NCBI RefSeq assembly: GCF_029626035.1
Contig: NZ_JARUBE010000003.1
Span: 3,844,001 to 3,908,000, forward strand
Direction: 5' to 3'
From: Micromonospora sp. WMMD980
GTDB taxonomy: Bacteria > Actinomycetota > Actinomycetes > Mycobacteriales > Micromonosporaceae
DNA length: 64,000 bases
The position numbers and the translations under genes are program-made. This document shows, one piece after another, positions 6,703 through 14,714 of this stretch (its first letter is position 1; every line of letters begins with the position of its first letter). The notes under the pieces are model-generated. The model was not told the DNA's origin. It ran no database searches and saw nothing but the letters and a program-made list of their open reading frames with translations.

Positions 6703-8928
6703 TCAGCGGGTGCCGACCAACTCCGGCGACGGCGCGGGCGGCGGCTCGACCGGCGGGGTTGCCGGCGCGGTGGCCGGCCGGCGGCGCAGGAAGCGCGGCG
6801 CCCACCAGTTCGCGTCGCCCAGCAGGGTCATCACCGACGGCAGCACCACCGCCCGGATGATCGTGGCGTCCAGCAGGATCGCCGCCGCCAGTCCGATGCC
6901 GAGCTGCTTGAAGTCGATCATGCTGAGCGTGGCGAAGATCGAGAAAACCCCGACCATCACGATCGCCGCGCTGGTCACCACGCCGGCCGAGGACGTGATG
7001 CCGTAGGCGACCGCGTCCCGGTTCGGCATCCCCCGGTCGACCGCCTCGCGGATCCGGCTGACCACGAAGACGTGGTAGTCCATGGAGAGCCCGAACAGCA
7101 CCACGAACAGGAACAGCGGCAGCCAGGTGACGATCGCGTCCATCGAGGTGAAGCCGAGCAACCCCTCCGCCCAGTGACTCTGGAAGACCAACACCAGCAG
7201 GCCGTACGCGGCGCCGGCGGAGAGCAGGTTGAGCAGGATGGCGGTGAGCGCCACCACCACCGACCGGAACGTCCAGGCCATCACCAGGAACGTCAACGCC
7301 AGCACGAACGCCGCGACCACCGGCAGCTTCGCCCAGATGTGGTCGGCGTAGTCCTCGCTGGCGGCCACCCCGCCGCCGACCGCGTACTCCACGCCGGGAA
7401 TGCCGTCCAGCGCCGCCGGCACCAGGTCCCCGCGCAGCTCGTGCAGGGACCGGGACGCCCCGTCGGAGCGGCTGGCGTACGGGGTGGCCACCTCCAGCAC
7501 CGACACCCGCTGGTCGGCCGACACCCTGATCTCCGGGCCGTCCCCCTCGGCCGGCGCGAAGAGCGGGTCGGTGGCGGTCCGGCCGGCCAGGCTGGTGAGC
7601 GCGGCCCGCACCCGGTCGGCCTGGTCCGCCGGCGCCCGCACGGCCACCGTGTGGCTGGTGCCGTTGCTCGGGAAGGCCGCGGTGAGCCGGTCGTACGCCT
7701 GCATGGCCGGCGTGCTGCGCGGCACGTCCTCGGCGCCGGGGAACTTGAGCTTCATGCCGAGCGCGGGCGCGGCCAGGGCGAGCAGCAGCCCGACCGAGAC
7801 CAGCAGCGTGGCCACCGGCGCGCGCAGCGCGGGCCGGAGCACGGCCGGCCAGAACCGGGGTCGCGCCGGCTGCCCGCCGCGCGGGGCGGTGAGCCGCCAG
7901 AGCAGCGGCACCCGGGGCCGGTCGACCCAGCGACCCAGCTTGGCCAGCAGCGCCGGCAGCACGGTGAGCGAGCCGATCACCGCCACCGCGACCACCAGGA
8001 TCGAGCCGACGGCCAGCGACGAGAAGATCGCGTCCTGGGCGAGCAGCAGGCCGGCCATCGAGATGATCACGGCGGTGCCGGAGACCACCACGGCGTGCCC
8101 GGAGGTCTCCGCCGCGATCTCCACCGCGTCGAGCCCGGACCGGCCCTTGGCCCGCTCCTCGCGTTCCCGCCGCACGTAGAACAGCGAATAGTCCACGCCC
8201 ACCGCCATGCCGATCAGCAGGATGACGCTGGCCGTGGTGTCGGTCGCCGGCACCAGGTGCGAGGCGAGCGTGGAGAGACCCATCGCGGCGGCCACCGAGG
8301 AGAGCGCGAGCAGCACCGGCACACCGGCCGCGATCAGCGCCCCGAACGCGATGATCAGGATCGCCAGCGTCACCGGGAGGCTGAGCAGCTCGGCCCGCTT
8401 GAAGTCCTTGCCGAGCGTGTCGTCGAGCGCATTGTCGATCGACGGGCCGCCGACCTGCTCCACCCGCAGGTCCGGGTGCGCCTCCTGCACCCGGGCGGTG
8501 GTGTCGCGCAGCGGCTGCACCCGGTCCGCGGCGGTCTCCGGGTCGCCGGACATGGTGATCGGCAGCAGCAGCGCGGTCCCGTCCCGGGACGACACCGGCG
8601 TACCCACCGAGGCCACGCCCTCGACCTGCCGCAACCGACCCGCCGCGTCCTGCGCGACGGCGTTCGCGGCGGCCGGGTCCAGCGCCCCGGACCGTGCGGT
8701 GATCAGCACGTTCTCGGTGGCCGGATCGTGGAAGCCACCACCGTCGACGATCAGCTCGGCCCGTCCGAACTCGCCGATCGCCTGATCCGCGTCGGTGGCC
8801 TCGTTCAGTCCGGCGGCGTTGCCGCCGACGAAGCACACCGCGACGAACACCACCCACAGCGCGATGGCCCGCCAGGGATGCTCCGCACTCCACCGCGCCA
8901 GCCGCACGGTCACCGGTCGCCTGCCCAT
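6703..8928 (-). CDS. MMPL/RND-superfamily membrane transporter
   Basis: This 741-residue protein has the MMPL layout: one TM segment near residue 20-40, a large outer loop, a block of TM segments (about 170-350), a second outer loop and a second TM block (about 530-700). MMPL proteins move lipids or other hydrophobic molecules by proton-driven RND-type transport. The cargo cannot be read from sequence. ATG 8928 (MGRRPVTVRLARW) has GGAGGGGG about 9 bases upstream; longer in-frame starts to 9210 lack this. Upstream palindromes at 8946-8978 suggest repressor control, but no regulator gene is adjacent. Confidence 0.88.
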   Translation of the reverse strand: MGRRPVTVRLARWSAEHPWRAIALWVVFVAVCFVGGNAAGLNEATDADQAIGEFGRAELIVDGGGFHDPATENVLITARSGALDPAAANAVAQDAAGRLRQVEGVASVGTPVSSRDGTALLLPITMSGDPETAADRVQPLRDTTARVQEAHPDLRVEQVGGPSIDNALDDTLGKDFKRAELLSLPVTLAILIIAFGALIAAGVPVLLALSSVAAAMGLSTLASHLVPATDTTASVILLIGMAVGVDYSLFYVRREREERAKGRSGLDAVEIAAETSGHAVVVSGTAVIISMAGLLLAQDAIFSSLAVGSILVVAVAVIGSLTVLPALLAKLGRWVDRPRVPLLWRLTAPRGGQPARPRFWPAVLRPALRAPVATLLVSVGLLLALAAPALGMKLKFPGAEDVPRSTPAMQAYDRLTAAFPSNGTSHTVAVRAPADQADRVRAALTSLAGRTATDPLFAPAEGDGPEIRVSADQRVSVLEVATPYASRSDGASRSLHELRGDLVPAALDGIPGVEYAVGGGVAASEDYADHIWAKLPVVAAFVLALTFLVMAWTFRSVVVALTAILLNLLSAGAAYGLLVLVFQSHWAEGLLGFTSMDAIVTWLPLFLFVVLFGLSMDYHVFVVSRIREAVDRGMPNRDAVAYGITSSAGVVTSAAIVMVGVFSIFATLSMIDFKQLGIGLAAAILLDATIIRAVVLPSVMTLLGDANWWAPRFLRRRPATAPATPPVEPPPAPSPELVGTR

Positions 8929-8945
8929 ATCCGGGTTCCCCCTCC

Positions 8946-8978
8946 AGACGTCGGCCCCGTGCCGACGTCTCGAGACGT
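8946..8978. promoter_or_regulatory. Operator-like overlapping palindromes upstream of the MMPL gene
   Basis: AGACGTCGGC (8946-8955) and GCCGACGTCT (8961-8970) form a 10-bp inverted repeat. ACGTCTCGAGACGT (8965-8978) is a perfect 14-bp palindrome. Both lie 18-50 bp upstream of the MMPL start, and a possible -10 box TAACGT overlaps the second. This is typical of a TetR-family operator. Confidence 0.5.
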
Positions 8979-9164
8979 TAGGCAGCCGGCGCGGGCCGGG
9001 CATCGGGGAACGGCCCCGGCTCCTCCCCGATGAGGCAGGCCCTACCAGGCGGCCGGAACCGGACGCGCCGGTCGGGGGGAAAAGGGGCATTTCAGGGTAC
9101 GTTGCGGCGGGCCCCGGGCCCGCTCCGGCGCAGCACACCGGCGCAACCCCGAACGAACTCCGGG

Positions 9165-10022
9165 TCATCCCCGAAGGCTGCCCCGAGGGCGCGGCTGGCA
9201 GCGCGGGCAACTGTAGGAGGACCGGTTCATGAACGCCTCACGCCGGATCGGCGCGCCGCAGCGCGGGCAGGGCTCGCCCTCCCGGCCGTACGCGTTGAGC
9301 GACCGGTCGAAGTAGCCGCTCTCGCCGTTGACGTTGACGTACAGCTCGTCGAAGCTGGTGCCGCCCTGCTTGATCGCCTCGCCGAGCACGTCCCGCACGT
9401 GCCCGAGCAGCCGCAGCGCCGCCGGACGGGTGAGCGCGTCGGTCGGCCGGGTGCCGTGCAGCCGCGCCCGCCACAGCGCCTCGTCGGCGTAGATGTTGCC
9501 CACTCCGGAGATCAACGTCTGGTCGAGCAACGCCCGCTTGATCTCCGTACGCTTGCGGCGCAGCGCCGCCACGAACCCGTCGTCGGAGAACTCCGGGTCC
9601 ATCGGGTCCCGGGCGATGTGCGCGATCTCGGCCGGCAGCTCCGCCCCGCCCTCCGACACCGACAGCCCACCGAACGTGCGCTGGTCGACGAAGCGCAGTT
9701 CCGGCCCGTCGTCGGCGAACCGGAACCGGACCCGCAGGTGCAGCTCGTCGGCCGCGCCGGCTGGTTGCAGCAGCAACTGGCCGGACATGCCGAGGTGGCC
9801 GATCACCGCGTCCCCGCTGTCCAGCGGCAGCCACAGGTACTTGCCCCGGCGCCGGACGTCGGTGATCGTCCGGCCGGCCAGCACGTCGGCGAAGTGCGCC
9901 CCGCCCGGGACGTGCCGGCGCACCGCCCGGGGATGGCGCACCTCGACGGTGGTGATCCGCCGGCCGACCACCCACTGGGCCAGCCCCTGCCGGACCGTCT
10001 CCACCTCGGGCAGCTCAGGCAC
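9165..10022 (-). CDS. mutM: Formamidopyrimidine-DNA glycosylase (Fpg/MutM)
   Basis: The enzyme removes 8-oxoguanine and other oxidised purines and nicks the abasic site. The N-terminus PELPEVETV carries the catalytic Pro2 and Glu3, and Lys61 in RGKYLW matches the family lysine. The helix-two-turn-helix region contains [19 protein letters not shown]-terminal zinc finger C-X2-C-X16-C-X2-C completes it. Length (285 aa) is normal. Its start overlaps the rnc stop by 8 bases, so it is translationally coupled to rnc in the plsX-rnc-mutM operon. Confidence 0.98.
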   Translation of the reverse strand: MPELPEVETVRQGLAQWVVGRRITTVEVRHPRAVRRHVPGGAHFADVLAGRTITDVRRRGKYLWLPLDSGDAVIGHLGMSGQLLLQPAGAADELHLRVRFRFADDGPELRFVDQRTFGGLSVSEGGAELPAEIAHIARDPMDPEFSDDGFVAALRRKRTEIKRALLDQTLISGVGNIYADEALWRARLHGTRPTDALTRPAALRLLGHVRDVLGEAIKQGGTSFDELYVNVNGESGYFDRSLNAYGREGEPCPRCGAPIRREAFMNRSSYSCPRCQPRPRGSLRG

Positions 10023-10812
10023 GGCCGGCGCCCGCCTCGGCGTCCTCCTGGTCGGCCGCTGCGGCGGCCCGCGCCTCGGCCTCGGCCCGCGCGGTCGCCT
10101 CCGCCTGCTCGGTGAGCATCCGCCAGGCCGACTCGGCGGCCCGCTGCTCGGCCTCCTTCTTGCTGCGCCCCTCCGCGCCGCCGTACCGGTTGCCGGCCAC
10201 CACCACCCAGGCGGTGAACGTCTTCAGGTGGTCCGGCCCGGTGCCCTCGATCCGGTACTCCGGGACGCCCAGCCCCAGCGCGGCGGTCAACTCCTGGAGG
10301 CTGGTCTTCCAGTCCAGCGCCGCGCCCCGGCCAGCCGACTCCGCCATCAGCGGGTCGAACAGCCGGTGGATCACGATGGCCGCGGTGTCCAGGCCGTACT
10401 GGAGGTAGATGGCGCCGAGCAGCGCCTCCAGCGTGTCGGCGAGGATGCTCGCCTTGTCCCGGCCGCCGGTCGCCTCCTCGCCCTTGCCCAGCAGCAGGTA
10501 GGCGCCGAGCCCGTCCGGGCCGAGCCCGCGGGCCACGTCCGCCAGCGCGCGCATGTTGACCACGCTGGCCCGCAGCTTCGCGAGCTGCCCCTCCGGCAGG
10601 TCCGGGTGGTTGTGGAAGAGCGCGGTGGTGATCACCACGCCGAGCACCGAGTCGCCCAGGAACTCCAGCCGCTCGTTGGTGGGCAGGCCGCCGTTCTCGT
10701 ACGCGTACGAGCGGTGGGTCAGCGCGCGCTCCAGCAGCTCCGGGTCGAGCGACACGCCGAAGGCCGCCTCCAGGTGGCTGACGGGAGCACGCCGCCGCTT
10801 CTCGTTGGTCAT
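10015..10812 (-). CDS. rnc: Ribonuclease III
   Basis: RNase III cleaves double-stranded RNA in rRNA processing and mRNA decay. The signature [13 protein letters not shown] lies at about residues 46-58, and [11 protein letters not shown] carries the second acidic cluster. A double-stranded RNA-binding domain follows at about 165-235, with the [13 protein letters not shown] end. The last 30 residues are an Ala/Glu-rich tail longer than in many homologs. The start overlaps the plsX stop by 4 bases (ATGA). Confidence 0.98.
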   Translation of the reverse strand: MTNEKRRRAPVSHLEAAFGVSLDPELLERALTHRSYAYENGGLPTNERLEFLGDSVLGVVITTALFHNHPDLPEGQLAKLRASVVNMRALADVARGLGPDGLGAYLLLGKGEEATGGRDKASILADTLEALLGAIYLQYGLDTAAIVIHRLFDPLMAESAGRGAALDWKTSLQELTAALGLGVPEYRIEGTGPDHLKTFTAWVVVAGNRYGGAEGRSKKEAEQRAAESAWRMLTEQAEATARAEAEARAAAAADQEDAEAGAGRA

Positions 10813-11888
10813 GGTGCTACCTCGGTGTCGTTGCGGTCAGGTGCGGGATCGTGCGGGATCTCGGCGAGCAGCGCGCGGACCGTGCCGGCGGCGTCGCGAC
10901 GCCAGAGGTGGGCGGCCAGGGCGATGCCCGAGGCGACGTCGTCCGGGCCGGCGGCGCCGTGGCACACCACCACGGTGCCGCCCACCCCGAGCAGGGCCGC
11001 CGCGCGGGGTACGCCGCCGTTCGCGGGCGGCCCGCCGGCCATGGCGTACGCGCCCTCGATGGCCTTGAGCAGGACGTTGCCGGTGAACCCGTCGGTCACC
11101 ACCACGTCGGCGCGGCGGCCGAGCGAGATGTCGTACCCCTCGACCAGGCCGACGTAGCGGGCGTTGCAGGGCAGCGGCACGGCGGCGACGACCGGGTCGG
11201 CGGACCGGCGCAGGCGATCGCCCTTGCCGGCCTCGTGGCCGACGGAGAGCAGCCCCACCCGGGGCGCGGCGACCCCGTGGGCGACGGCCGCGTAGGCGGC
11301 GCCGAGGACGGCGTGCCGGGCCAGCGTGGCCGGGCCGGGCTCCAGGGTGCCGCCCACGTCCAGCAGCACCACCGGCCCGTCGACCGCGGGCAGCGTGGCG
11401 ACCAGCGCGGGTCGGCGTACCCCGGGCCAGCGGCCCAGGCCGAGCGCGGCGGCGGTGACGGTGGCGCCGGTCGAGCCGGCGGAGACCACGGCGTCGGCGA
11501 GGCCGTCCTGGACGGCCTGGACGGCCGTGCGGACCGTGCTCTCGCCGCGGGCGGCGGTCGGATGGTCGGCCATGCCGACGGCGGCCCGCACCGGGCGGAC
11601 CGCGACCCGGGCACGGTGGGCCGGGTCGAGCGCACCGAGCAGCCCGTCGGCGACCTCGGTCGGACCGACGAGCAGCAGGCGCAGGTCAGGGTCGGTGCGC
11701 ACCGCCCGCAGAGCGCCGTCAACCACGACGGCGGGAGCATCGTCCCCGCCGAGGAGGTCGACGGCGATCCGCGCGGTGCCCGGCTCCGACGGCCCGCCGG
11801 CCGGGGAACGGCCGGCGGCGGAGGGAGCCGGGGCACCGGGCTTCAGCCGTGGTGCGCGCGCCACCCGAGAAGCGGTCGGGGGCGTCAC
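10809..11888 (-). CDS. plsX: Phosphate acyltransferase PlsX
   Basis: PlsX makes acyl-phosphate from acyl-ACP for phospholipid synthesis. The core begins at about residue 41 ([13 protein letters not shown]) and contains [33 protein letters not shown] and a [13 protein letters not shown] block near the C-terminus. The first 40 residues are Pro/Ala/Arg-rich and not part of the fold; the true start may be downstream. It lies between rpmF and rnc, the common bacterial rpmF-plsX arrangement, and the 4-base overlap with rnc supports one operon. Confidence 0.93.
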   Translation of the reverse strand: MTPPTASRVARAPRLKPGAPAPSAAGRSPAGGPSEPGTARIAVDLLGGDDAPAVVVDGALRAVRTDPDLRLLLVGPTEVADGLLGALDPAHRARVAVRPVRAAVGMADHPTAARGESTVRTAVQAVQDGLADAVVSAGSTGATVTAAALGLGRWPGVRRPALVATLPAVDGPVVLLDVGGTLEPGPATLARHAVLGAAYAAVAHGVAAPRVGLLSVGHEAGKGDRLRRSADPVVAAVPLPCNARYVGLVEGYDISLGRRADVVVTDGFTGNVLLKAIEGAYAMAGGPPANGGVPRAAALLGVGGTVVVCHGAAGPDDVASGIALAAHLWRRDAAGTVRALLAEIPHDPAPDRNDTEVAP

Positions 11889-11900
11889 TCGGCGTCCAGG

Positions 11901-12074
11901 TCAGACCTCGAGGACCTGGCGGCCGTTGTACGTGCCGCAGACGGAGCAGGCGGCGTGCGGCAGCTTCGGCGACTTGCACTGCGGGCAGGCAACGGTCGCC
12001 ACCACCGAGGCCTTCCAGTTCGCCCGGCGGGCGCGGGTGTTGCTGCGCGACATCTTGCGCTTGGGGACGGCCAC
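11901..12074 (-). CDS. rpmF: 50S ribosomal protein L32
   Basis: The 57-residue protein begins VAVPKRKMSRSNTRARRA, the standard L32 start, and has a zinc ribbon with CPQC and CSVC pairs. GTG 12074 is preceded by GAGGAG about 8 bases upstream. A longer in-frame reading to 12401 is only the antisense-frame extension through the DUF177 gene. It sits between DUF177 and plsX, as in many bacteria. Confidence 0.97.
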   Translation of the reverse strand: MAVPKRKMSRSNTRARRANWKASVVATVACPQCKSPKLPHAACSVCGTYNGRQVLEV

Positions 12075-12079
12075 GGTTC

Positions 12080-12643
12080 CTACTCCTCTGTACGGTTCAG
12101 TTGCGACAGGCCCGCCCAACGCGGGTCGATCTGCTGGTGACTGTGGTCGGCCGGCAGATCGTCCCAGTGCACCCCACACTCGGGGCACAGGCCTGGGCAG
12201 TCCTCCCGGCAGAGCGGGTTGGTCGGCAGCGCGAGCACCACCGCGTCCCGCAACGCCGGTTCCAGGTCGATCAGATCGCCCTGCATCCGGCCCACCTCGT
12301 CCTCGTCGGTCGTCTCGTCCGTGGTGCTGTCCTCGTACGCGTACAGCTCCTGGACGGTGACGACCACCGAGTCGTCGATCTCGCGCAGGCAACGGCCACA
12401 CTCGCCCTTGACGGGACCGGCGACGGTCCCGGAGACGAGCACGCCCTCGGACACCGACTGCAACCTCAGGTCGAGGTCGAGGTCCGCGCCCTCCGGCACG
12501 CTGATCAACTCCACACCGAGGTCCGCCGGTGCCGTCACGACCCGCCGGAGTTCACGCAACGCGCCAGGGCGACGCGGCAGGTCCCTCGTGTCGAGGACCA
12601 GCGGCGCCCTGGGGTCGAGTTGGCGAGGCGAATGTTTGGGCAT
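12080..12643 (-). CDS. DUF177 (YceD-like) protein
   Basis: DUF177/YceD proteins are encoded next to rpmF and take part in 23S rRNA processing or ribosome assembly in studied bacteria. The C-terminal half holds a CGRC pair and a CREDCPGLCPEC cluster typical of the metal-binding actinobacterial form. An acidic stretch (DSTTDETTDEDE) lies between them. ATG 12643 (MPKHSPRQLD) is used because GGAG lies 8-11 bases before it. The stop is 5 bases before the rpmF start. Confidence 0.9.
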   Translation of the reverse strand: MPKHSPRQLDPRAPLVLDTRDLPRRPGALRELRRVVTAPADLGVELISVPEGADLDLDLRLQSVSEGVLVSGTVAGPVKGECGRCLREIDDSVVVTVQELYAYEDSTTDETTDEDEVGRMQGDLIDLEPALRDAVVLALPTNPLCREDCPGLCPECGVHWDDLPADHSHQQIDPRWAGLSQLNRTEE

Positions 12644-12770
12644 AGTCAGACTCCGGCCGTGAGAGGCCGACAAAAAAGGTTACCTGGCAGGGGGGCGGAC
12701 CGTCGAACCGGGGGCGTGCCCGCCCCGGGCCCGGCGGCAGCCGGCTGTCGGCGACCGGCCCGTGCGCCGC

Positions 12771-13268
12771 TCAGAAGGGTAGCGGGCGCTCGGCCTCGTC
12801 CCCAGCGAAGGTGCCGATCTCGCGCAGCGCGTGCATCTTGTCCCGGCCGCGCTCTATCGAGGCCAGCGCCCGGGTCAGGAACTGCTCGAAGTTGGCCAGC
12901 GCGGTGTCGACGTAGTCGTCCACCTCCTCGCGGAGGCGCTGCGCCTCGGCGCGCGCCTCGGCGATGATCCGGGCGCCCTCGTGCTCGGCCGAGACGGTGA
13001 TCTCGTTCACCGAGACCAGCCGGGCGTGTTCCGCCTCACCCTCGCTGATGATCCGGTCTGCCTCGCGCTTGCCGGCCTCCATGATCTTGTCCCGCTCCTC
13101 CAGCAGCGCGGCGGCGCGGCGCAGGTCGGCGGGGAGCTCGGCGCGCATCTCGTCGAGCGCCGCGATCATCTCGCCGCGGTCGACCATGCAGTTGTTGCGC
13201 GACATCGGGACGGAGCGGGCCTGCTCCACCATGGCGATCAGTTCGTCGATGCGATCGAGCGGGTCCAC
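12771..13268 (-). CDS. DivIVA-like coiled-coil protein
   Basis: The 165-residue protein begins VDPLDRIDELIAMVEQARSV. It is then almost entirely charged helix with heptads (residues 45-150) resembling the SepIVA/DivIVA-like proteins found beside coaD in actinobacteria. Such proteins help recruit envelope or division machinery, but the exact role here is inferred from family and position. The GTG start at 13268 has GGTGAGG upstream. Hydrophobic segments are absent, so it is cytoplasmic or peripheral. Confidence 0.82.
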   Translation of the reverse strand: MDPLDRIDELIAMVEQARSVPMSRNNCMVDRGEMIAALDEMRAELPADLRRAAALLEERDKIMEAGKREADRIISEGEAEHARLVSVNEITVSAEHEGARIIAEARAEAQRLREEVDDYVDTALANFEQFLTRALASIERGRDKMHALREIGTFAGDEAERPLPF

Positions 13269-13404
13269 CGGCGCCTCACCCCTGTCTTCGTCGGCCGCCC
13301 TCCATGATGCGGCCTGCGCCCGGTTTCGGCGCTGCCCCCATCATGTCGCGCCCCGCCCACTCCCGCCCTACCCGCCCCCGTCCGGCGCGTCGCCCCACCT
13401 CGCC

Positions 13405-13471
13405 GATCCTGCACTTTCTGCCCCGACATTCCGCCCGGAACGGGCGAGCGGCGGGCCGCAACTGCAAGATC
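13405..13471. repeat. Possible dispersed palindromic element with GATCyTGCA ends
   Basis: The 67-bp segment starts with GATCCTGCA and ends with TGCAAGATC, an inverted pair with one mismatch. It lies in the 210-bp gap between coaD and the DivIVA-like gene. I associate such GATCTTGCA-bounded elements with Micromonospora intergenic repeats, but only one copy is in this window. Confidence 0.35.
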
Positions 13472-13478
13472 CGCGCCG

Positions 13479-13955
13479 TCAGGGGCGGAGGCGGGCGGTG
13501 AGCTGCTCGCGCACCAGGTCCGGGACGTGGGCGGAGATGTCGCCGCCCCACTTGGCCACGTCCTTGACCAGGCTGGAGGAGAGGAACGAGTAGAGCGGGT
13601 TGGTCGGCATGAAGAGCGTCTCCACGCCGGCCAGACCGACGTTCATCTGGGCCATCTGAAGCTCGTAGTCGAAGTCGCTGACCGCGCGCAGACCCTTGAT
13701 CAACACGCTCGCCTGCTGATCCCGGCAGAAGTCGACGAGCAGGCCGCGGAACGACTCCACCCGGACGTTGTCGTACGAGGCGGTCACCTCGCGGAGCATC
13801 TTGATCCGCTCCTCGACCGTGAACAATCCCTGCTTCGACTGGTTGACCAGCACGCCGACGATCACCTCGTCGAAGAGCCGGCTCGCCCGGCCGACGATGT
13901 CGAGGTGACCGTTGGTGACCGGGTCGAACGAGCCCGGGCAGACCGCACGTCTCAT
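13479..13955 (-). CDS. coaD: Phosphopantetheine adenylyltransferase
   Basis: CoaD transfers AMP to 4'-phosphopantetheine in CoA synthesis. The nucleotidyl-transferase motif [13 protein letters not shown] (T/HxGH type) lies at about residues 8-20 and [17 protein letters not shown] near residue 120. ATG 13955 gives the usual [12 protein letters not shown] start and a normal 158-residue length. It overlaps the rsmD stop by 4 bases, so rsmD-coaD are coupled. Confidence 0.98.
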   Translation of the reverse strand: MRRAVCPGSFDPVTNGHLDIVGRASRLFDEVIVGVLVNQSKQGLFTVEERIKMLREVTASYDNVRVESFRGLLVDFCRDQQASVLIKGLRAVSDFDYELQMAQMNVGLAGVETLFMPTNPLYSFLSSSLVKDVAKWGGDISAHVPDLVREQLTARLRP

Positions 13956-14515
13956 GATCGGCGACCGTACCAAAGCGTGGTCTCGCCGTAGCGGCGACTG
14001 CGCTCCCCGGTGACGCCCTCCACCCAGCCGACCGGCCCGGTGCGACTGGCCCGCTCCACGATCACCAGGGCGTCCGGGGCGAGCCAGCCACCGCCGACGA
14101 GCGCACCGAGCAGCGCGGTGATCTCCGCGTCCGGCGCCGCGTAGGGCGGATCGGCGAAGACCACGTCGTACGGCCCGCCCTCCGGCCCGCCCGCCAGCAC
14201 GGCGCCCACCTTCCCGGTGACCAGGCGGGCGGCCGGCGCGGCCCGCAGCGCGGCGACATTCTCCCGGATCACCCGGGCGGCCCGGGCGTCCGACTCGACC
14301 AGCAGCACGTGGGACGCGCCCCGGGACAGCGCCTCCAGACCGACCGCGCCGGAGCCCGCGTAGAGGTCGGCGAACCGCGCCCCGGTCAGGTCGAGGTCGG
14401 CCTGCACGGCGCTGAACAGCGCCTCCCGCACCCGGTCGGAGGTCGGCCGGGTGCCGGCGCCGGGCGGCGCGGCGATCCGCCGCCCGCCGAGCGTGCCGGC
14501 CACGATCCGGGTCAC
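13952..14515 (-). CDS. rsmD: 16S rRNA (guanine-N2)-methyltransferase RsmD
   Basis: RsmD methylates G966 (E. coli numbering) of 16S rRNA. The protein starts [14 protein letters not shown] and has the [11 protein letters not shown] motif, the SAM-binding [17 protein letters not shown] and the catalytic ADPPY tetrad (DPPY). GTG 14515 has AGGGGA 6 bases upstream; the in-frame extension to 14665 lacks homolog support. Length 187 aa is normal. Confidence 0.97.
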   Translation of the reverse strand: MTRIVAGTLGGRRIAAPPGAGTRPTSDRVREALFSAVQADLDLTGARFADLYAGSGAVGLEALSRGASHVLLVESDARAARVIRENVAALRAAPAARLVTGKVGAVLAGGPEGGPYDVVFADPPYAAPDAEITALLGALVGGGWLAPDALVIVERASRTGPVGWVEGVTGERSRRYGETTLWYGRRS

Positions 14516-14714
14516 CGTCGTCCCCTGCGCATGCCCCGACGCTACGCGACCGGAGGAAACCCGCGGCACACCACCCGCAGCGACGGCCGGTGACCCCACG
14601 TGCATCAATGATCTCGAATTCATAACGGACCCTTTACGACCTGTAGATCGCGGTAACGCCCACACCGCGATCGTGCGAAAAGATCGACATCGCCGGAGCC
14701 TAACCGAGCGTGAC

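Noticed and set aside
6589..9033. An 814-codon rightward frame opposite the MMPL gene
   Set aside because: His/Gln/Arg-rich antisense shadow of a clear RND-type protein.
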